Below are positions 19,624 to 29,035 of a stretch of 64,000 nt of DNA, piece after piece. The notes under the pieces were generated by a model. The model worked only from the letters and a program-made list of their open reading frames with translations. It was not told where the DNA came from and did not search any database. This DNA comes from Providencia sp. (GTDB lineage: Bacteria > Pseudomonadota > Gammaproteobacteria > Enterobacterales > Enterobacteriaceae): positions 1-64,000 of the forward strand of contig NZ_DOEH01000004.1 in assembly GCF_003533305.1 (NCBI RefSeq), given 5' to 3'. The number at the start of each line of letters is the position of its first letter. Positions within the stretch are counted from its first letter, which is position 1. The translations under genes were made by a program, and so were the position numbers.

Positions 19624-20277
19624 ATGACATCATTATTTAAATTTGAACCTAATTCGCATACTCCTTTCTTTCTCTTGTTAGCCTTTATTGGTGGCTTCGT
19701 TGATGCGAGCTCATTTGTTATTTTTGAAGTTTTTACGGGGCACCTCACCGGAAACAGTATTTTAAGCATGGTCTATCTGGCACAGATGGACTTCTCCATG
19801 TTGCTTTTATCCGCAATTTCAATTGCCGGATTTTTCACGGGTACCCTTTCTGGGTCATGGTTTAGGATAAAAAACAATCAGTTATCATGCTATCGTTTAG
19901 TTATTGGCTTAGTTTTTCTTTTATTTAGTAGTGTTTTCATACTTTATTTCCTGCTACATGCCCTCTATTCCCCTAATCTTGTTATTTTTATTATTAGTTT
20001 ATCAATGGGAATTCAGAATGGATTTTTTAATAAGGTGGGAAGCGTCGGTATTCACTCAACCTATGTGACAGGAATGACAACATCTTGTATTAATGCATTT
20101 CTTAAAAATGTTAAAGGTGATAACAGCAAAAAAGTATTATTTCTTGCTGTACTCTTTTTTATTCTAGGTGGTCTTACAGGCAGTATTTTATCCGTTAAAT
20201 ACCACTTTGCTGGGTTCTCATTTGTATTAATTTTGCTGTTTATTGCTTTCATTTATAGCTTAAAAGTACGTAATTAA
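19624..20277 (+). CDS. DUF1275 (YoaK) family inner-membrane protein
   Basis: 217 residues with about six membrane helices. FIGGFVDASSFVIFEVFTGHLTGNS at the start and SMGIQNG...TYVTGMTT in the middle are family signatures. The function of DUF1275 proteins is not established. The gene stands alone after the rspAB operon terminator and is convergent with fdoI. ATG is preceded by AAAGGCTAAAAA. Confidence 0.85.
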   Translation: MTSLFKFEPNSHTPFFLLLAFIGGFVDASSFVIFEVFTGHLTGNSILSMVYLAQMDFSMLLLSAISIAGFFTGTLSGSWFRIKNNQLSCYRLVIGLVFLLFSSVFILYFLLHALYSPNLVIFIISLSMGIQNGFFNKVGSVGIHSTYVTGMTTSCINAFLKNVKGDNSKKVLFLAVLFFILGGLTGSILSVKYHFAGFSFVLILLFIAFIYSLKVRN

Positions 20278-20294
20278 TCACTAAAAACAAAAAA

Positions 20295-20324
20295 GCCCAC
20301 CACCAATATTTATTGATGATGGGC
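20295..20324 (-). terminator. terminator of the fdoGHI operon
   Basis: On the minus strand GCCCATCATCAAT pairs with ATTGGTGGTGGGC (two G-T or mismatched pairs) and TTTTTTG follows. It sits 23 bases after the fdoI stop. Confidence 0.85.
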
Positions 20325-20346
20325 TCGATTTCAGCAACCCAAAAAA

Positions 20347-21006
20347 CTAACTTTTATCTTGTTTCTGTTGTTGCTGCTGCTTCTCTTTTTCGACAAGCTC
20401 ACGGTACCACAGTGGGTGATGCTTTTTCGCCCAACCACGTGTTACCCATCCTTCAACCATCGCACGCACAGAACCTTTCACCCACATTGCCGCATAAGCA
20501 TGTACAATAATCATAATGATCAGTGCAATAGCAGAAAGTGAATGCACCATAATAGCGGCACGGTATAACGGGATAGGAAAATAATCGGCAAAATATGGAC
20601 GCCACATTATCACACCGCTAACAACCAATAGCAGTAAGCAGATAGAGACTACCCAATACACCCCTTTCTGACCGAGGTTATATTGACCAACATCGCCAGC
20701 TTCTTCATTTTTAAGTACTTTACCGATATTTTTTGCCCACTTGATATCTTCTTTGTTAACGAAGTTATGGTGGAAATAACGGAAGAACATAAAGACAAAC
20801 AGCAAAAACATTGCCGTACCCACGAATGGATGTAAAATCCGAGACAGTTGTGGCGTGCCTAAAATATTCATAAACCAATTTAGCGACGGGAAAAAGAAGC
20901 CCAATCCGCTGATTGCAGTGAACAAAAAGCAAATCACAACCGCCCAATGATTAATCCTTTCTATTGGCTTGTGGCGAATAATTTTGTCATTATCATCTGG
21001 TATCAT
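20347..21006 (-). CDS. fdoI: formate dehydrogenase-O, cytochrome b556 (gamma) subunit
   Basis: 219 residues (E. coli FdoI 211). Four membrane helices carry the haem-binding histidines, for example in [25 protein letters not shown] and [20 protein letters not shown]. It anchors the complex in the inner membrane and passes electrons from the beta subunit to quinone. The C-terminus ends in a Gln-rich tail (QQQQQ) not recalled from E. coli. It overlaps fdoH by 4 bases. Confidence 0.95.
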   Translation of the reverse strand: MIPDDNDKIIRHKPIERINHWAVVICFLFTAISGLGFFFPSLNWFMNILGTPQLSRILHPFVGTAMFLLFVFMFFRYFHHNFVNKEDIKWAKNIGKVLKNEEAGDVGQYNLGQKGVYWVVSICLLLLVVSGVIMWRPYFADYFPIPLYRAAIMVHSLSAIALIIMIIVHAYAAMWVKGSVRAMVEGWVTRGWAKKHHPLWYRELVEKEKQQQQQKQDKS

Positions 21007-21947
21007 TTCTGATCCTCCCCTTCTTTTGATTTCGAAGTGTCAGATGACATTGCGTTATGCAAATCTTCCAGAGCCTCTTCTTCATCTTTTTTGGAGACGC
21101 GGTTCGGACCAATACCCACATAGTGGAAGATGGCCGCCGCAAATGTTGCAGCAAAACCTACCGCTGCTAACGGCTTCCAGATACCTTTCCAGAAAGTAAC
21201 TGTTGGGCTGATAGTCGGATTTTCTGGCAACCCATGGTACAACTGAGGTTTATCTGCGTGATGTAAAACATACATCACGTGCGTACCACCCACACCTTCT
21301 GGGTCATATAAACCCGCATTGTCATAACCACGCGTTTTCAACTCATCAACACGCTCACCCGCCAAGTTAATCATGTCTTCCTTGCTACCAAAATGAATAG
21401 CACCCGTTGGACATGTTTTTACACAGGCAGGCTCTTGACCCACTTCAACGCGGTCAACACAAAGCGTACATTTGTATGCGCGATTATCGTCTTTATTGAT
21501 ACGTGGCACATCAAATGGGCAACCTGCAATACAGTAACCACAACCAATACAATGCTCTGATTGGAAATCCACGATACCATTTTTGTACTGCACGATTGCG
21601 CCTTCAGAAGGGCAAGCCTTCAAGCAACCGGGGTCAGCACAGTGCATGCAGCCATCTTTACGGATCAACCATTCGAATTTATCGTTCTCTTCAACTTCAG
21701 AGAAACGCATCACCGTCCATGACTTAGCGGTTAAATCCGTTGGGTTATCATATACCCCAACGTTAGTACCGATTTTGTCACGAATATCGTTCCATTCTGA
21801 ACACGCGACCTGACAGGCTTTACAGCCAATACAGGTCGTCACATCAATAAGCTTTGCAACCTCTTCCTTATAATCCCGCACCTGAGGTGCGGGGGTCAGG
21901 GAATTGGTGGCAGAGCGACGAATAATGTCCTGTGATTGCATTGACAT
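21003..21947 (-). CDS. fdoH: formate dehydrogenase-O, iron-sulfur (beta) subunit
   Basis: 314 residues (E. coli 300). Four 4Fe-4S clusters are bound by Cys groups [31 protein letters not shown] and CTLC...CVKTC. One membrane helix near residues 255-280 ([19 protein letters not shown]) anchors it. [13 protein letters not shown] at the start is as in FdoH. It lies 11 bases after fdoG, within the fdoGHI operon. The slightly long charged C-terminus ([11 protein letters not shown]...) is a minor difference. Confidence 0.96.
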   Translation of the reverse strand: MSMQSQDIIRRSATNSLTPAPQVRDYKEEVAKLIDVTTCIGCKACQVACSEWNDIRDKIGTNVGVYDNPTDLTAKSWTVMRFSEVEENDKFEWLIRKDGCMHCADPGCLKACPSEGAIVQYKNGIVDFQSEHCIGCGYCIAGCPFDVPRINKDDNRAYKCTLCVDRVEVGQEPACVKTCPTGAIHFGSKEDMINLAGERVDELKTRGYDNAGLYDPEGVGGTHVMYVLHHADKPQLYHGLPENPTISPTVTFWKGIWKPLAAVGFAATFAAAIFHYVGIGPNRVSKKDEEEALEDLHNAMSSDTSKSKEGEDQK

Positions 21948-21958
21948 AATTTATCTCC

Positions 21959-24900
21959 TTACACCTTTTCCACATTGACAAGGAATGACTTAAATTCCGG
22001 CGTCTGAGTATTCGCATCACCCACATATGGCGTTAGCGTATTTGCAATAAAGCCTTTCACCGCCAAACCTTCAAAGCCCCAGTGAATAGGAATACCGATA
22101 GTATCGACATCTTTTCCAGCCACTTTCAGGGTTCTAATACGCTTGGTTACCACGGCTTTCGCTTTGATATAACCTCGTTTCGAACTGACTTTTACCGTAT
22201 CACCTTGCTCAATACCTTTCTCTTTCGCCAAGCGATCACCAATTTCGATAAATTGCTGTGGCTGAATGATGGCATTTAACAATGCGTGTTTTGTCCAATA
22301 GTGGAAATGCTCTGTCAGGCGATAAGTCGTTCCCACATAAGGGAATTCTGTCGCTTTACCCATTTGAGCCCAATCATCTTTAAAGATGCGAGCAGCAGGG
22401 TTAGACACCACGTTTGGATGCAGTGGGTTAGTATCAAGCGGCGTTTCGATTGGCTCGTAGTGCTCAGGGAATGGGCCTTCGGCCATTTTATCCAAAGCAA
22501 ACAAACGCCCCATACCTTCTGGCTGCATGATAAATGGTCCTACGCCACTTCCTGGTGCGGCATTGCTGTAGTCTGGTATATCCATACCAATCCACTTGCT
22601 ACCATTCCACTCAAGAATTTGACGCTTCGGATCCCATGGTTTACCCATTGGGTCAGCTGATGCGCGGTTATAAATAACACGACGGTTCAGCGGCCATGCC
22701 CATGCCCAACCAAGTGTATTACCAAGACCTGTTGGGTCAGAGTTATCACGGTTAGCCATCTGGTTACCTTTCGGCGTCCAGCTACCAGCAAAAATCCAGC
22801 AACCACTTGAGGTTGTGCCGTCATCGCGTAGTTGTGCAAACGAACTAAGCAGTTCACCTTTTTTCGCGATAATATTGCCATCGGCGTCTTTAAGATCAAC
22901 CAGCGCATAACCGTTGTTTTCTTGTGCCACTTCTTCCGGAGTTGGATTATCACGGTCAAAGTAGTTCCAAGTCATACTCAGAACCTGCTCAGGTACTGCA
23001 CCGCCTTCGGTTTCATACATTTGGCGTAGACGATGATAAATACCCGATAAGATTTCACCATCACTGATAGCTTCACCCGGGGCATCAGCACCTTTCCAGT
23101 GCCACTGTAACCAACGCGCAGAGTTTACAATCGAACCATTTTCTTCAGCAAAACAGCAAGATGGCAGACGGAATACAGTAGTTTGAATATCTTCCGGTTT
23201 CACATCATTCATTTCACCGTGGTTTTGCCAGAAATTTGCAGTTTCTGTATTCAGCGGGTCAATCGTTACTAAGAATTTAAGCTTAGAAAGCGATTTCGAG
23301 ACTTTATTTTTATTCGGGAATGAGGCTAATGGGTTGAAGCCTTGGCAGATATAGCCATTCACTTCTCCTTTATCCATCATTTCGAAATAGCGCAGTACGT
23401 CGTAGCCCTGATCCCATTTAGGTAATAAATCAAAGCCCCAATCATTTTCTTTTTGCGCTTTATCACCAAAGAAAGTCTTCATCATACTGACAAAGAATTT
23501 CGGGTAATTACCCCAATAGTTCACCTGGCCTTCGACGGTGGCTTTTGGCGTATTAGCCGCTAAATAACTTTCAAGTGTGGTTTGCTTTTCTGATGGCAAA
23601 GTCATATAACCCGGCAGACTTTGTGACAACAAGCCTAAGTCAGTCAAACCTTGGATATTTGAGTGACCACGAAGTGCGTTAACCCCACCACCTAGCATTC
23701 CCATGTTACCTAGCAATAGCTGGATCATTGCCATAGTACGAATATTTTGTGCACCGACGGTATGTTGTGTCCAACCGAGCGCATACAGGAATGTTGCTGT
23801 TTTATCTTTAACACTGGTTTCTGCTAGCAGCTCACAGACTTGTAAAAAGTCTTCAATTGGCGTACCGCAGATGTTATTAACCACTTCTGGTGTATAACGA
23901 CTAACGTGCTCTTTCAATAAATTCATGACACAACGCGGGTTTTTCAGCGTAGGATCGCGCAGCGCAAGGCCGTTTTCATCCAACTCATAATTCCACGTGG
24001 TTTTGTCATATTGACGTTTTTCAGCATCGTAGCCTGTAAATAAACCATCATCAAAACCATAGTCTTCACGGATAACCAAACTTGCATTGGTATAAGCTTC
24101 AACATATTCACGTTGAATTTTTTCGTTATCCAGTAAATATTTAATGACGCCAGATAAAAATGCGATATCAGTACCAGAACGAATAGGCGTGTAAAAATCC
24201 GCCACTGCCGCTGTACGGGTAAAGCGTGGGTCAATCACAATTAGTTTGGCTTTATTATGGATTTTAGCTTCCATCGCCCATCGGAAACCGACTGGATGCG
24301 CTTCTGCTGCATTACCACCCATAACGACGACTAGGTTTGCATTTTTAATGTCAACCCAGTGGTTGGTCATCGCACCGCGACCAAATGTTGGAGCAAGACT
24401 TGCTACCGTTGGTCCGTGTCAGACACGCGCTTGGTTATCAACGGCAAGCATGCCGAGGGCGCGAGTAAATTTTTGAGTAACAAAACCTGATTCATTACTA
24501 CCCGCTGATGCACAAAGCATTCCGGTAGTTAGCCAACGATTGACTGTCACACCATCTTTATTTTTTGGAATAAAGTTAGCATCACGGTCTTCTTTCATTA
24601 GCTTAGCAATACGGTCAAACGCGTTATCCCAAGAAATACGTTTCCACTCATTGGTACCGGGTTCGCGTACTTCAGGATATTTTAGGCGACTTTCACTGTG
24701 AATGAAGTCGATAAGGCCTGCACCTTTAGGACAAAGTGCACCACGGTTTACCGGATGATCCGGGTCCCCTTCAATGTGAAAAATACTCTCTTTTGCATTT
24801 TTCGCGCCATCGCCAAGACTGTACATTAACAGCCCACAGCCGACAGAACAGTAGGTACAGGTATTTCTGGTTTCCTTAGCACGCAGTAACTTATACTGAC

Positions 24901-25006
24901 GTGTTGACGCTAACGCGATGGAAGGTGCAAAACCTAACGCCGCTACCGTCGTACCTGCCATACCGCCAGCGCAGATCTTAAAGAACCGCCTTCTGCTGAC
25001 TTGCAT
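21959..25006 (-). CDS. fdoG: formate dehydrogenase-O major (alpha) subunit, selenoprotein read through UGA
   Basis: 1015 codons plus stop, the same size class as E. coli FdoG/FdnG, if the in-frame TGA at 24419-24421 is read as selenocysteine 196. QARV-Sec-HGPTVA is the exact family context. It has a Tat signal (SRRRFFKICAGG, residues 4-15), a 4Fe-4S site (CTYCSVGC) and the Mo-bis-MGD domains; the C-terminus KSFLVNVEKV matches FdoG. It oxidises formate on the periplasmic side. The start ATG at 25006 has a perfect GAGGAGA RBS; the longer in-frame start at 25033 does not. Without recoding it would look like two frames, but it is not a pseudogene. No FNR box was found upstream, which fits FdoG rather than FdnG. 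Confidence 0.96.
24390..24421 (-). promoter_or_regulatory. selenocysteine UGA with bacterial SECIS hairpin in fdoG
   Basis: On the minus strand TGA is at 24421-24419. Eleven bases later GG-U-AGC pairs with GCU-CC around the loop AAGUCUU (24407-24390). A bulged U and a GU in the loop are the features SelB recognises in the fdhF SECIS hairpin (GG-U-UGC, loop AGGUCU, GCA-CC). SelA and SelB are encoded in the same window. Confidence 0.92.
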
Positions 25007-25033
25007 GGGGATCTCCTCATTTACATTGCTCAT

Positions 25034-25068
25034 GTTTACCTAACTTCAATATTGATAATCAGGTAAAC
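25034..25068. promoter_or_regulatory. inverted repeat in the fdoG-fdhD divergent region
   Basis: GTTTACCT (25034-25041) and AGGTAAAC (25061-25068) form a perfect 8-bp inverted repeat with a 19-base spacer, 27 bases upstream of the fdoG start. It may be an operator or leader hairpin; I cannot name a regulator. No TTGAT-N4-ATCAA site is present in this 175-base region. Confidence 0.35.
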
Positions 25069-25181
25069 TGTTTTTATTTAACGTCTTCCCTATCGTATCC
25101 AGGTTCATTGCCCGGCAAATGGTGTAAATTCTTTTTACCCATAATCAATATTATGTATCATTAGCGCTAGGAATTCATCTA

Positions 25182-26012
25182 ATGTATGAAACAAATGCTA
25201 CAAATGAAGCGAGATTAGTCAAAATGATCGGCGCAAATCACACAAGCGTGCAACAAAAAAGCAACCTTGGTGAGCCCATTGATGACTGGGTTGCAGAAGA
25301 AATACCTGTCGCTTTAGTTTTTAACGGTATATCCCATGTAGTAATGATGGCTACACCGAAAGATTTAGAGGATTTTGCCCTTGGATTTTCTTTATCTGAA
25401 GGAATAATACAATCGGGCGATGAAATTCGTGGAATTGATATTGTCCAAGGTTGCCACCGAGGCATTGAAGTTCATGTTGAATTATCTAGCCGCCGTTTTA
25501 GTGGATTAAAAGAACGCAGACGTAATTTAGCCGGTCGCACAGGTTGTGGTATTTGTGGCACTGAGCAACTTGATGAAATCTTTAAACCCATCGCACCACT
25601 GCCGTTTACCCAGACTTTTTCTCTGTCATATCTCGATAATGCCTTGCATGAACTCAAAAAAGTACAAGAAATCGGTGCATTAACTGGCTGTACCCATGCG
25701 GCTGCATGGATTTCCCCTGAGGGCATATTAGTCGGCGGTTGTGAAGATGTCGGCCGTCACGTAGCGCTAGATAAACTGTTAGGAATGAAACACCGCAACG
25801 ATTGGCAGCAAGGTGCAGTATTGGTTTCGAGTCGTGCAAGTTATGAAATGGTTCAAAAAGCCGCGAGCTGCGGAGCAGAAATTTTATTTGCCGTTTCAGC
25901 AGCCACCTCTTTAGCTATCGAAGTCGCCGAGAAAGCTAACTTAACGCTAGTCGGATTCTGCCGACAAGGAAAAGCGACCGTGTTTACCCATGCGAGTAGA
26001 GTAAAGGATTAG
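25182..26012 (+). CDS. fdhD: formate dehydrogenase sulfurtransferase FdhD
   Basis: 276 residues (E. coli FdhD 277). The sulfur-transfer CxxC motif is [15 protein letters not shown] (about residues 118-132). [16 protein letters not shown] and [12 protein letters not shown] are family blocks. It transfers sulfur from IscS to the Mo cofactor of formate dehydrogenases, needed before FdoG is active. The gene is divergent from fdoG as in E. coli. The start is uncertain within the first dozen residues because the RBS before ATG 25182 is weak. Confidence 0.95.
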   Translation: MYETNATNEARLVKMIGANHTSVQQKSNLGEPIDDWVAEEIPVALVFNGISHVVMMATPKDLEDFALGFSLSEGIIQSGDEIRGIDIVQGCHRGIEVHVELSSRRFSGLKERRRNLAGRTGCGICGTEQLDEIFKPIAPLPFTQTFSLSYLDNALHELKKVQEIGALTGCTHAAAWISPEGILVGGCEDVGRHVALDKLLGMKHRNDWQQGAVLVSSRASYEMVQKAASCGAEILFAVSAATSLAIEVAEKANLTLVGFCRQGKATVFTHASRVKD

Positions 26013-26060
26013 AGGCACTGCTAATATTTTTTACTGAGCCCCTTCATCAAGGAGATGAAA

Positions 26061-27224
26061 ATGATAAAACGGATCTTAATAGTGTTTCTATTGTCAGTAT
26101 GTTTTTCGGCATTTGCTAAGCCTTCCCTTGATGAAGTGATGACCAAAGCTAACCAAGGTGATGCAGAATATCAATTTTACCTTGCCGAGAAATACCGATC
26201 AGGTGATGAGGTTGAAAAGAGTTTAGATAAAACCATCGAGTGGCATAAAAAGGCAGTAAAAAATGGCAATAATAACAGTGATTATCTTTTAGGAATTATC
26301 TACCTCACCTCCGATCTAAAACACCGTGACCTCGCTAAATCTATTACACATTTGAAAGCGGCTAATGCCAAATCCCCCCAAATTGCCAATCAGTGGTTAA
26401 AGTGGTTTACCATCTTTGATCTTAAAGCTAAAGAAGACCTTACCTTATCCAAAGCAGACTATGAAAAAGCAGCTGAGAAAGGTGACCAGCAAGCCTTATT
26501 TTTACTCGGTGTCATGAGCTATTTGAGTATTGAGGGTACGCAGGATATTGATAAAGCAATAAAATATTTTAGCCAGATGGATGCAACTCCATCCCCAAAA
26601 GTGGATCGCGCGCTAGGATATATGTATCTGGAAAAAGCCTCTGAGATTATGTTTAATGACCCTGACCGAGCTCAATGGCAGACAAAAGCAAAAAATGCGT
26701 TTATTAAAGCATCAAATAAAGGAGATACACTTTCTCAAACTGCTGTGGCAGAACTTTATTTACGTGACGAGTCAGGTGAATCAGTATCGATGGCAAAATC
26801 TTTTGATAAGGGTATCGAGTGGTTAGAAAAAGCGGCGAATAATGGTTCGATGATAGCGCAACTACGATTGGGTATGCTCTATTTTAATGGCGACCAAATT
26901 TCAGCAGATAAACAAAAAGCCAAATATTGGTTAGAAAAGGCGGCATTACAGGGAGACCCCAATGCTCAGCAAGCGATGGGCGTGATTTACTTTTTAGGGC
27001 AGGGTGTCCCTATAGATTATACTCAAGCCGCAAAATGGTATGAAAAAGCCGCCATACAAGGAGGTGATAACTCTATGGTTGCACTAGGACGAATGTATAA
27101 AGCCGGTCTAGGTGTTTCTCATGATCTCAATAAAGCGAATTTTCTATTCAATAAGGCCTGTGATATGGGCAATAGAGAAGGTTGCATGTTAGTGGGTCGT
27201 AATCGTGTAGGACAAGCTTATTAA
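26061..27224 (+). CDS. exported Sel1-like repeat (SLR) protein
   Basis: About 387 residues. A signal peptide (KRILIVFLLSVCFSAFA, cleaved near residue 20) is followed by about eight to nine Sel1/TPR-like repeats of roughly 36 residues, for example A-x2-G-x2-YAQ...YEKAA-style units: KSLDKTIEWHKKAVKNGN, KAKYWLEKAALQGDPNAQQAMG, QAAKWYEKAAIQGG. Such solenoids bind partner proteins, here in the periplasm. The function is unknown. The start at 26061 is chosen because AAGGAG (26049-26054) is spaced 6 bases from it; the ATG at 26055 abuts the RBS. It follows fdhD by 48 bases and may be co-transcribed, but the products are not obviously related. Confidence 0.8.
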   Translation: MIKRILIVFLLSVCFSAFAKPSLDEVMTKANQGDAEYQFYLAEKYRSGDEVEKSLDKTIEWHKKAVKNGNNNSDYLLGIIYLTSDLKHRDLAKSITHLKAANAKSPQIANQWLKWFTIFDLKAKEDLTLSKADYEKAAEKGDQQALFLLGVMSYLSIEGTQDIDKAIKYFSQMDATPSPKVDRALGYMYLEKASEIMFNDPDRAQWQTKAKNAFIKASNKGDTLSQTAVAELYLRDESGESVSMAKSFDKGIEWLEKAANNGSMIAQLRLGMLYFNGDQISADKQKAKYWLEKAALQGDPNAQQAMGVIYFLGQGVPIDYTQAAKWYEKAAIQGGDNSMVALGRMYKAGLGVSHDLNKANFLFNKACDMGNREGCMLVGRNRVGQAY

Positions 27225-27501
27225 ATATTAATTTGGGTTACATGGTTCATATGTAACCCAAAGTGAACATCCACCCCGCCCTCTGACTATGCCAGCCGCT
27301 GTTCGGTAACGACTGGGCATTTATTGCACGACGAGAGGAACTTCAGCAAACCTCATCAATTTTTTAACGAAGAGCAGCGATAACATTATCACCATAGAGT
27401 GATAAAAATACTCAATACCTTTATCAGTTTGTTTTACATACCCTTCAAACATTAACGTTGAGTATAGAACACCATCGCAATACTCAGTAGATGAAGTTTA
27501 T
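27225..27501. other. intergenic region between Sel1-repeat gene and mnmE
   Basis: About 280 bases between convergent genes. It starts with a perfect 12-bp hairpin (27232-27262). A GC-richer stretch at about 27268-27350 (CACCCCGCCCTC, CCAGCCGCTG) differs from its surroundings and has no frame I recognise. No tnaC-like leader or tRNA was found. Confidence 0.5.
27232..27262. terminator. hairpin after the Sel1-repeat gene
   Basis: TTTGGGTTACAT (27232-27243) and ATGTAACCCAAA (27251-27262) are a perfect 12-bp inverted repeat with loop GGTTCAT, 8 bases after the stop. The T run is poor on the plus strand, so termination is probable but not certain. Confidence 0.65.
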
Positions 27502-28866
27502 TTATTTCCCAATACAAAAGCTCGAGAAAATTCTGCCTAACAAATCATCGGATGTAAATTCGCCGGTGATTTCACTCAGTGCTTGCTGAGCTAAGCGTAA
27601 CTCTTCAGCCAATAGCTCACCGGAGCGAGCACCTACTAACTGCTCATGACCTTGTGCTAAATGTATTGCTGCTGCATTCAAGGCTTGTAAGTGACGACGA
27701 CGAGCAAGAAAACCACCTTCGGTATTACCACTAAACCCCATCGCTTCTTTCAGGTGATCGCGCAGCAAATCAATCCCTTTTTCTTCACGAGCTGAAATAC
27801 GAATAACCGGATGACGAGTATCTTCAACAAGCTCGATTTGCTCGCCAGTCATATCTGCTTTATTACGGATCACCGTAACTGGCAGCGTTTCAGGTAAACG
27901 CGCCATAAATTCGGGCCATATTGCTTGAGGTTCGGTAGCATCTGTTGTCGTGCTATCCACCATAAATAGCACGCGGTCTGCCTGCTCAATCTCTTTCCAA
28001 GCACGTTCAATACCAATACGTTCAACTTCATCACTAGCTTCACGCAAGCCTGCGGTATCAATAATATGCAATGGCATACCATCAATGTGGATATGTTCAC
28101 GTAAAACATCACGGGTTGTGCCCGCAATATCCGTTACAATCGCAGCTTCTCGACCTGCTAATGCATTTAATAGGCTTGATTTGCCCGCATTTGGTCGACC
28201 CGCGATAACCACTTTCATGCCTTCGCGTAACAGACTTCCTTGACGAGCCTGTGAGCGAACTTGTTCTAAATCCGCAACCACTTCATCTAATTTGGCTTCA
28301 ATTTTTCCGTCAGAAAGGAAATCAATTTCTTCATCTGGAAAATCAATCGCAGCTTCCACATAGATCCGTAAGTGAGTGAGTGCTTCCACTAATTGATTGA
28401 TATGGGCAGAAAACGCTCCTTGCAATGAGTTCATCGCTGAGCGAGCTGCTTGTTCGGAACTGGCATCAATTAAATCAGCAATGGCTTCAGCTTGAGCTAA
28501 ATCCAATTTATCATTTAAAAATGCACGCTCAGAAAACTCACCCGGATTGGCGATACGAATACCATCAACGGTTAAAATTCTTCTCAGTAATAGATCAAGA
28601 ATAACAGGACCGCCATGCCCTTGAAGTTCAAGAACATCTTCACCCGTAAAAGAATTTGGTCCCGGAAAGTAAATCGCAATACCCTGATCAATAACAGAGC
28701 CATCTACATCACGAAACGGCAGATAATCGGCATAACGTGGCTTTGGCTGTTTACCAAGCACCGTTTCTGCAATCAAAGCAGCTTTCGGGCCTGATACACG
28801 TAAAATACCGACACCACCACGTCCGGGAGGTGTTGCCTGTGCGACTATCGTATCGTTAATTTGCAT
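27502..28866 (-). CDS. mnmE: tRNA U34 modification GTPase MnmE
   Basis: 454 residues, the same as E. coli MnmE. It has the N-terminal tetrahydrofolate-binding domain ([16 protein letters not shown]), a helical domain and an inserted Ras-like G domain with [20 protein letters not shown] and NKAD. It ends with the conserved CIGK whose Cys is part of the active site. With MnmG it makes 5-carboxymethylaminomethyl uridine at wobble U34. It is the distal gene of the rpmH-rnpA-yidD-yidC-mnmE group, though a terminator-like hairpin and a repeat lie between yidC and mnmE. Confidence 0.97.
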   Translation of the reverse strand: MQINDTIVAQATPPGRGGVGILRVSGPKAALIAETVLGKQPKPRYADYLPFRDVDGSVIDQGIAIYFPGPNSFTGEDVLELQGHGGPVILDLLLRRILTVDGIRIANPGEFSERAFLNDKLDLAQAEAIADLIDASSEQAARSAMNSLQGAFSAHINQLVEALTHLRIYVEAAIDFPDEEIDFLSDGKIEAKLDEVVADLEQVRSQARQGSLLREGMKVVIAGRPNAGKSSLLNALAGREAAIVTDIAGTTRDVLREHIHIDGMPLHIIDTAGLREASDEVERIGIERAWKEIEQADRVLFMVDSTTTDATEPQAIWPEFMARLPETLPVTVIRNKADMTGEQIELVEDTRHPVIRISAREEKGIDLLRDHLKEAMGFSGNTEGGFLARRRHLQALNAAAIHLAQGHEQLVGARSGELLAEELRLAQQALSEITGEFTSDDLLGRIFSSFCIGK

Positions 28867-28910
28867 GATGTTTCTCTGTCTTTGACTGGAACACTTTTTT
28901 GAAAAGAATA

Positions 28911-28934
28911 AGGCGACCTAATTGGTCGCCTTAA
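28911..28934 (-). terminator. hairpin upstream of mnmE
   Basis: AAGGCGACC and GGTCGCCTT pair around TAATT, at about 28911-28933, followed on the plus strand by AATATT and on the minus strand by ATTCTTTTCAAAA. It could end the yidC transcript or attenuate into mnmE, whose start is 45 bases away. Confidence 0.55.
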
Positions 28935-28942
28935 TATTATGC

Positions 28943-29010
28943 ATATCCCCATCATACTTCAAGTTACCCGTGCTAGCTTCGCCTAGCAACTCGACTTATT
29001 TTGGGGATAT
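28943..29010. repeat. imperfect palindromic repeat element between yidC and mnmE
   Basis: Ends ATATCCCC (28943-28950) and GGGGATAT (29003-29010) are an exact 8-bp inverted repeat. The interior has ATACTTCAAGTTAC and GCTAG...CTAGCAACTCGA. The right half read on the minus strand (CCCAAAATAAGTCGAGTTGC) resembles a palindromic repeat family common in enterobacterial intergenic DNA (recalled form CCCAAAATAATTCGAGTTGC). A related element may lie at 52971-53029. Confidence 0.6.
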
Positions 29011-29035
29011 CCTCTTAGGTTACCCTAAGACTTTA

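Noticed and set aside
21959..25033. Apparent split or frameshifted formate dehydrogenase gene
   Set aside because: The break is one in-frame TGA in the exact selenocysteine context with a SECIS hairpin; it is one selenoprotein gene.
25021..25181. FNR/NarL-controlled fdnG promoter (nitrate-inducible formate dehydrogenase-N)
   Set aside because: No FNR consensus is present; the protein C-terminus and the fdhD neighbour match formate dehydrogenase-O.
27225..27501. tnaC-like leader peptide or tRNA near mnmE
   Set aside because: No small frame with the TnaC Trp-Phe-Asn-Ile-Asp pattern and no cloverleaf; no tnaA follows.
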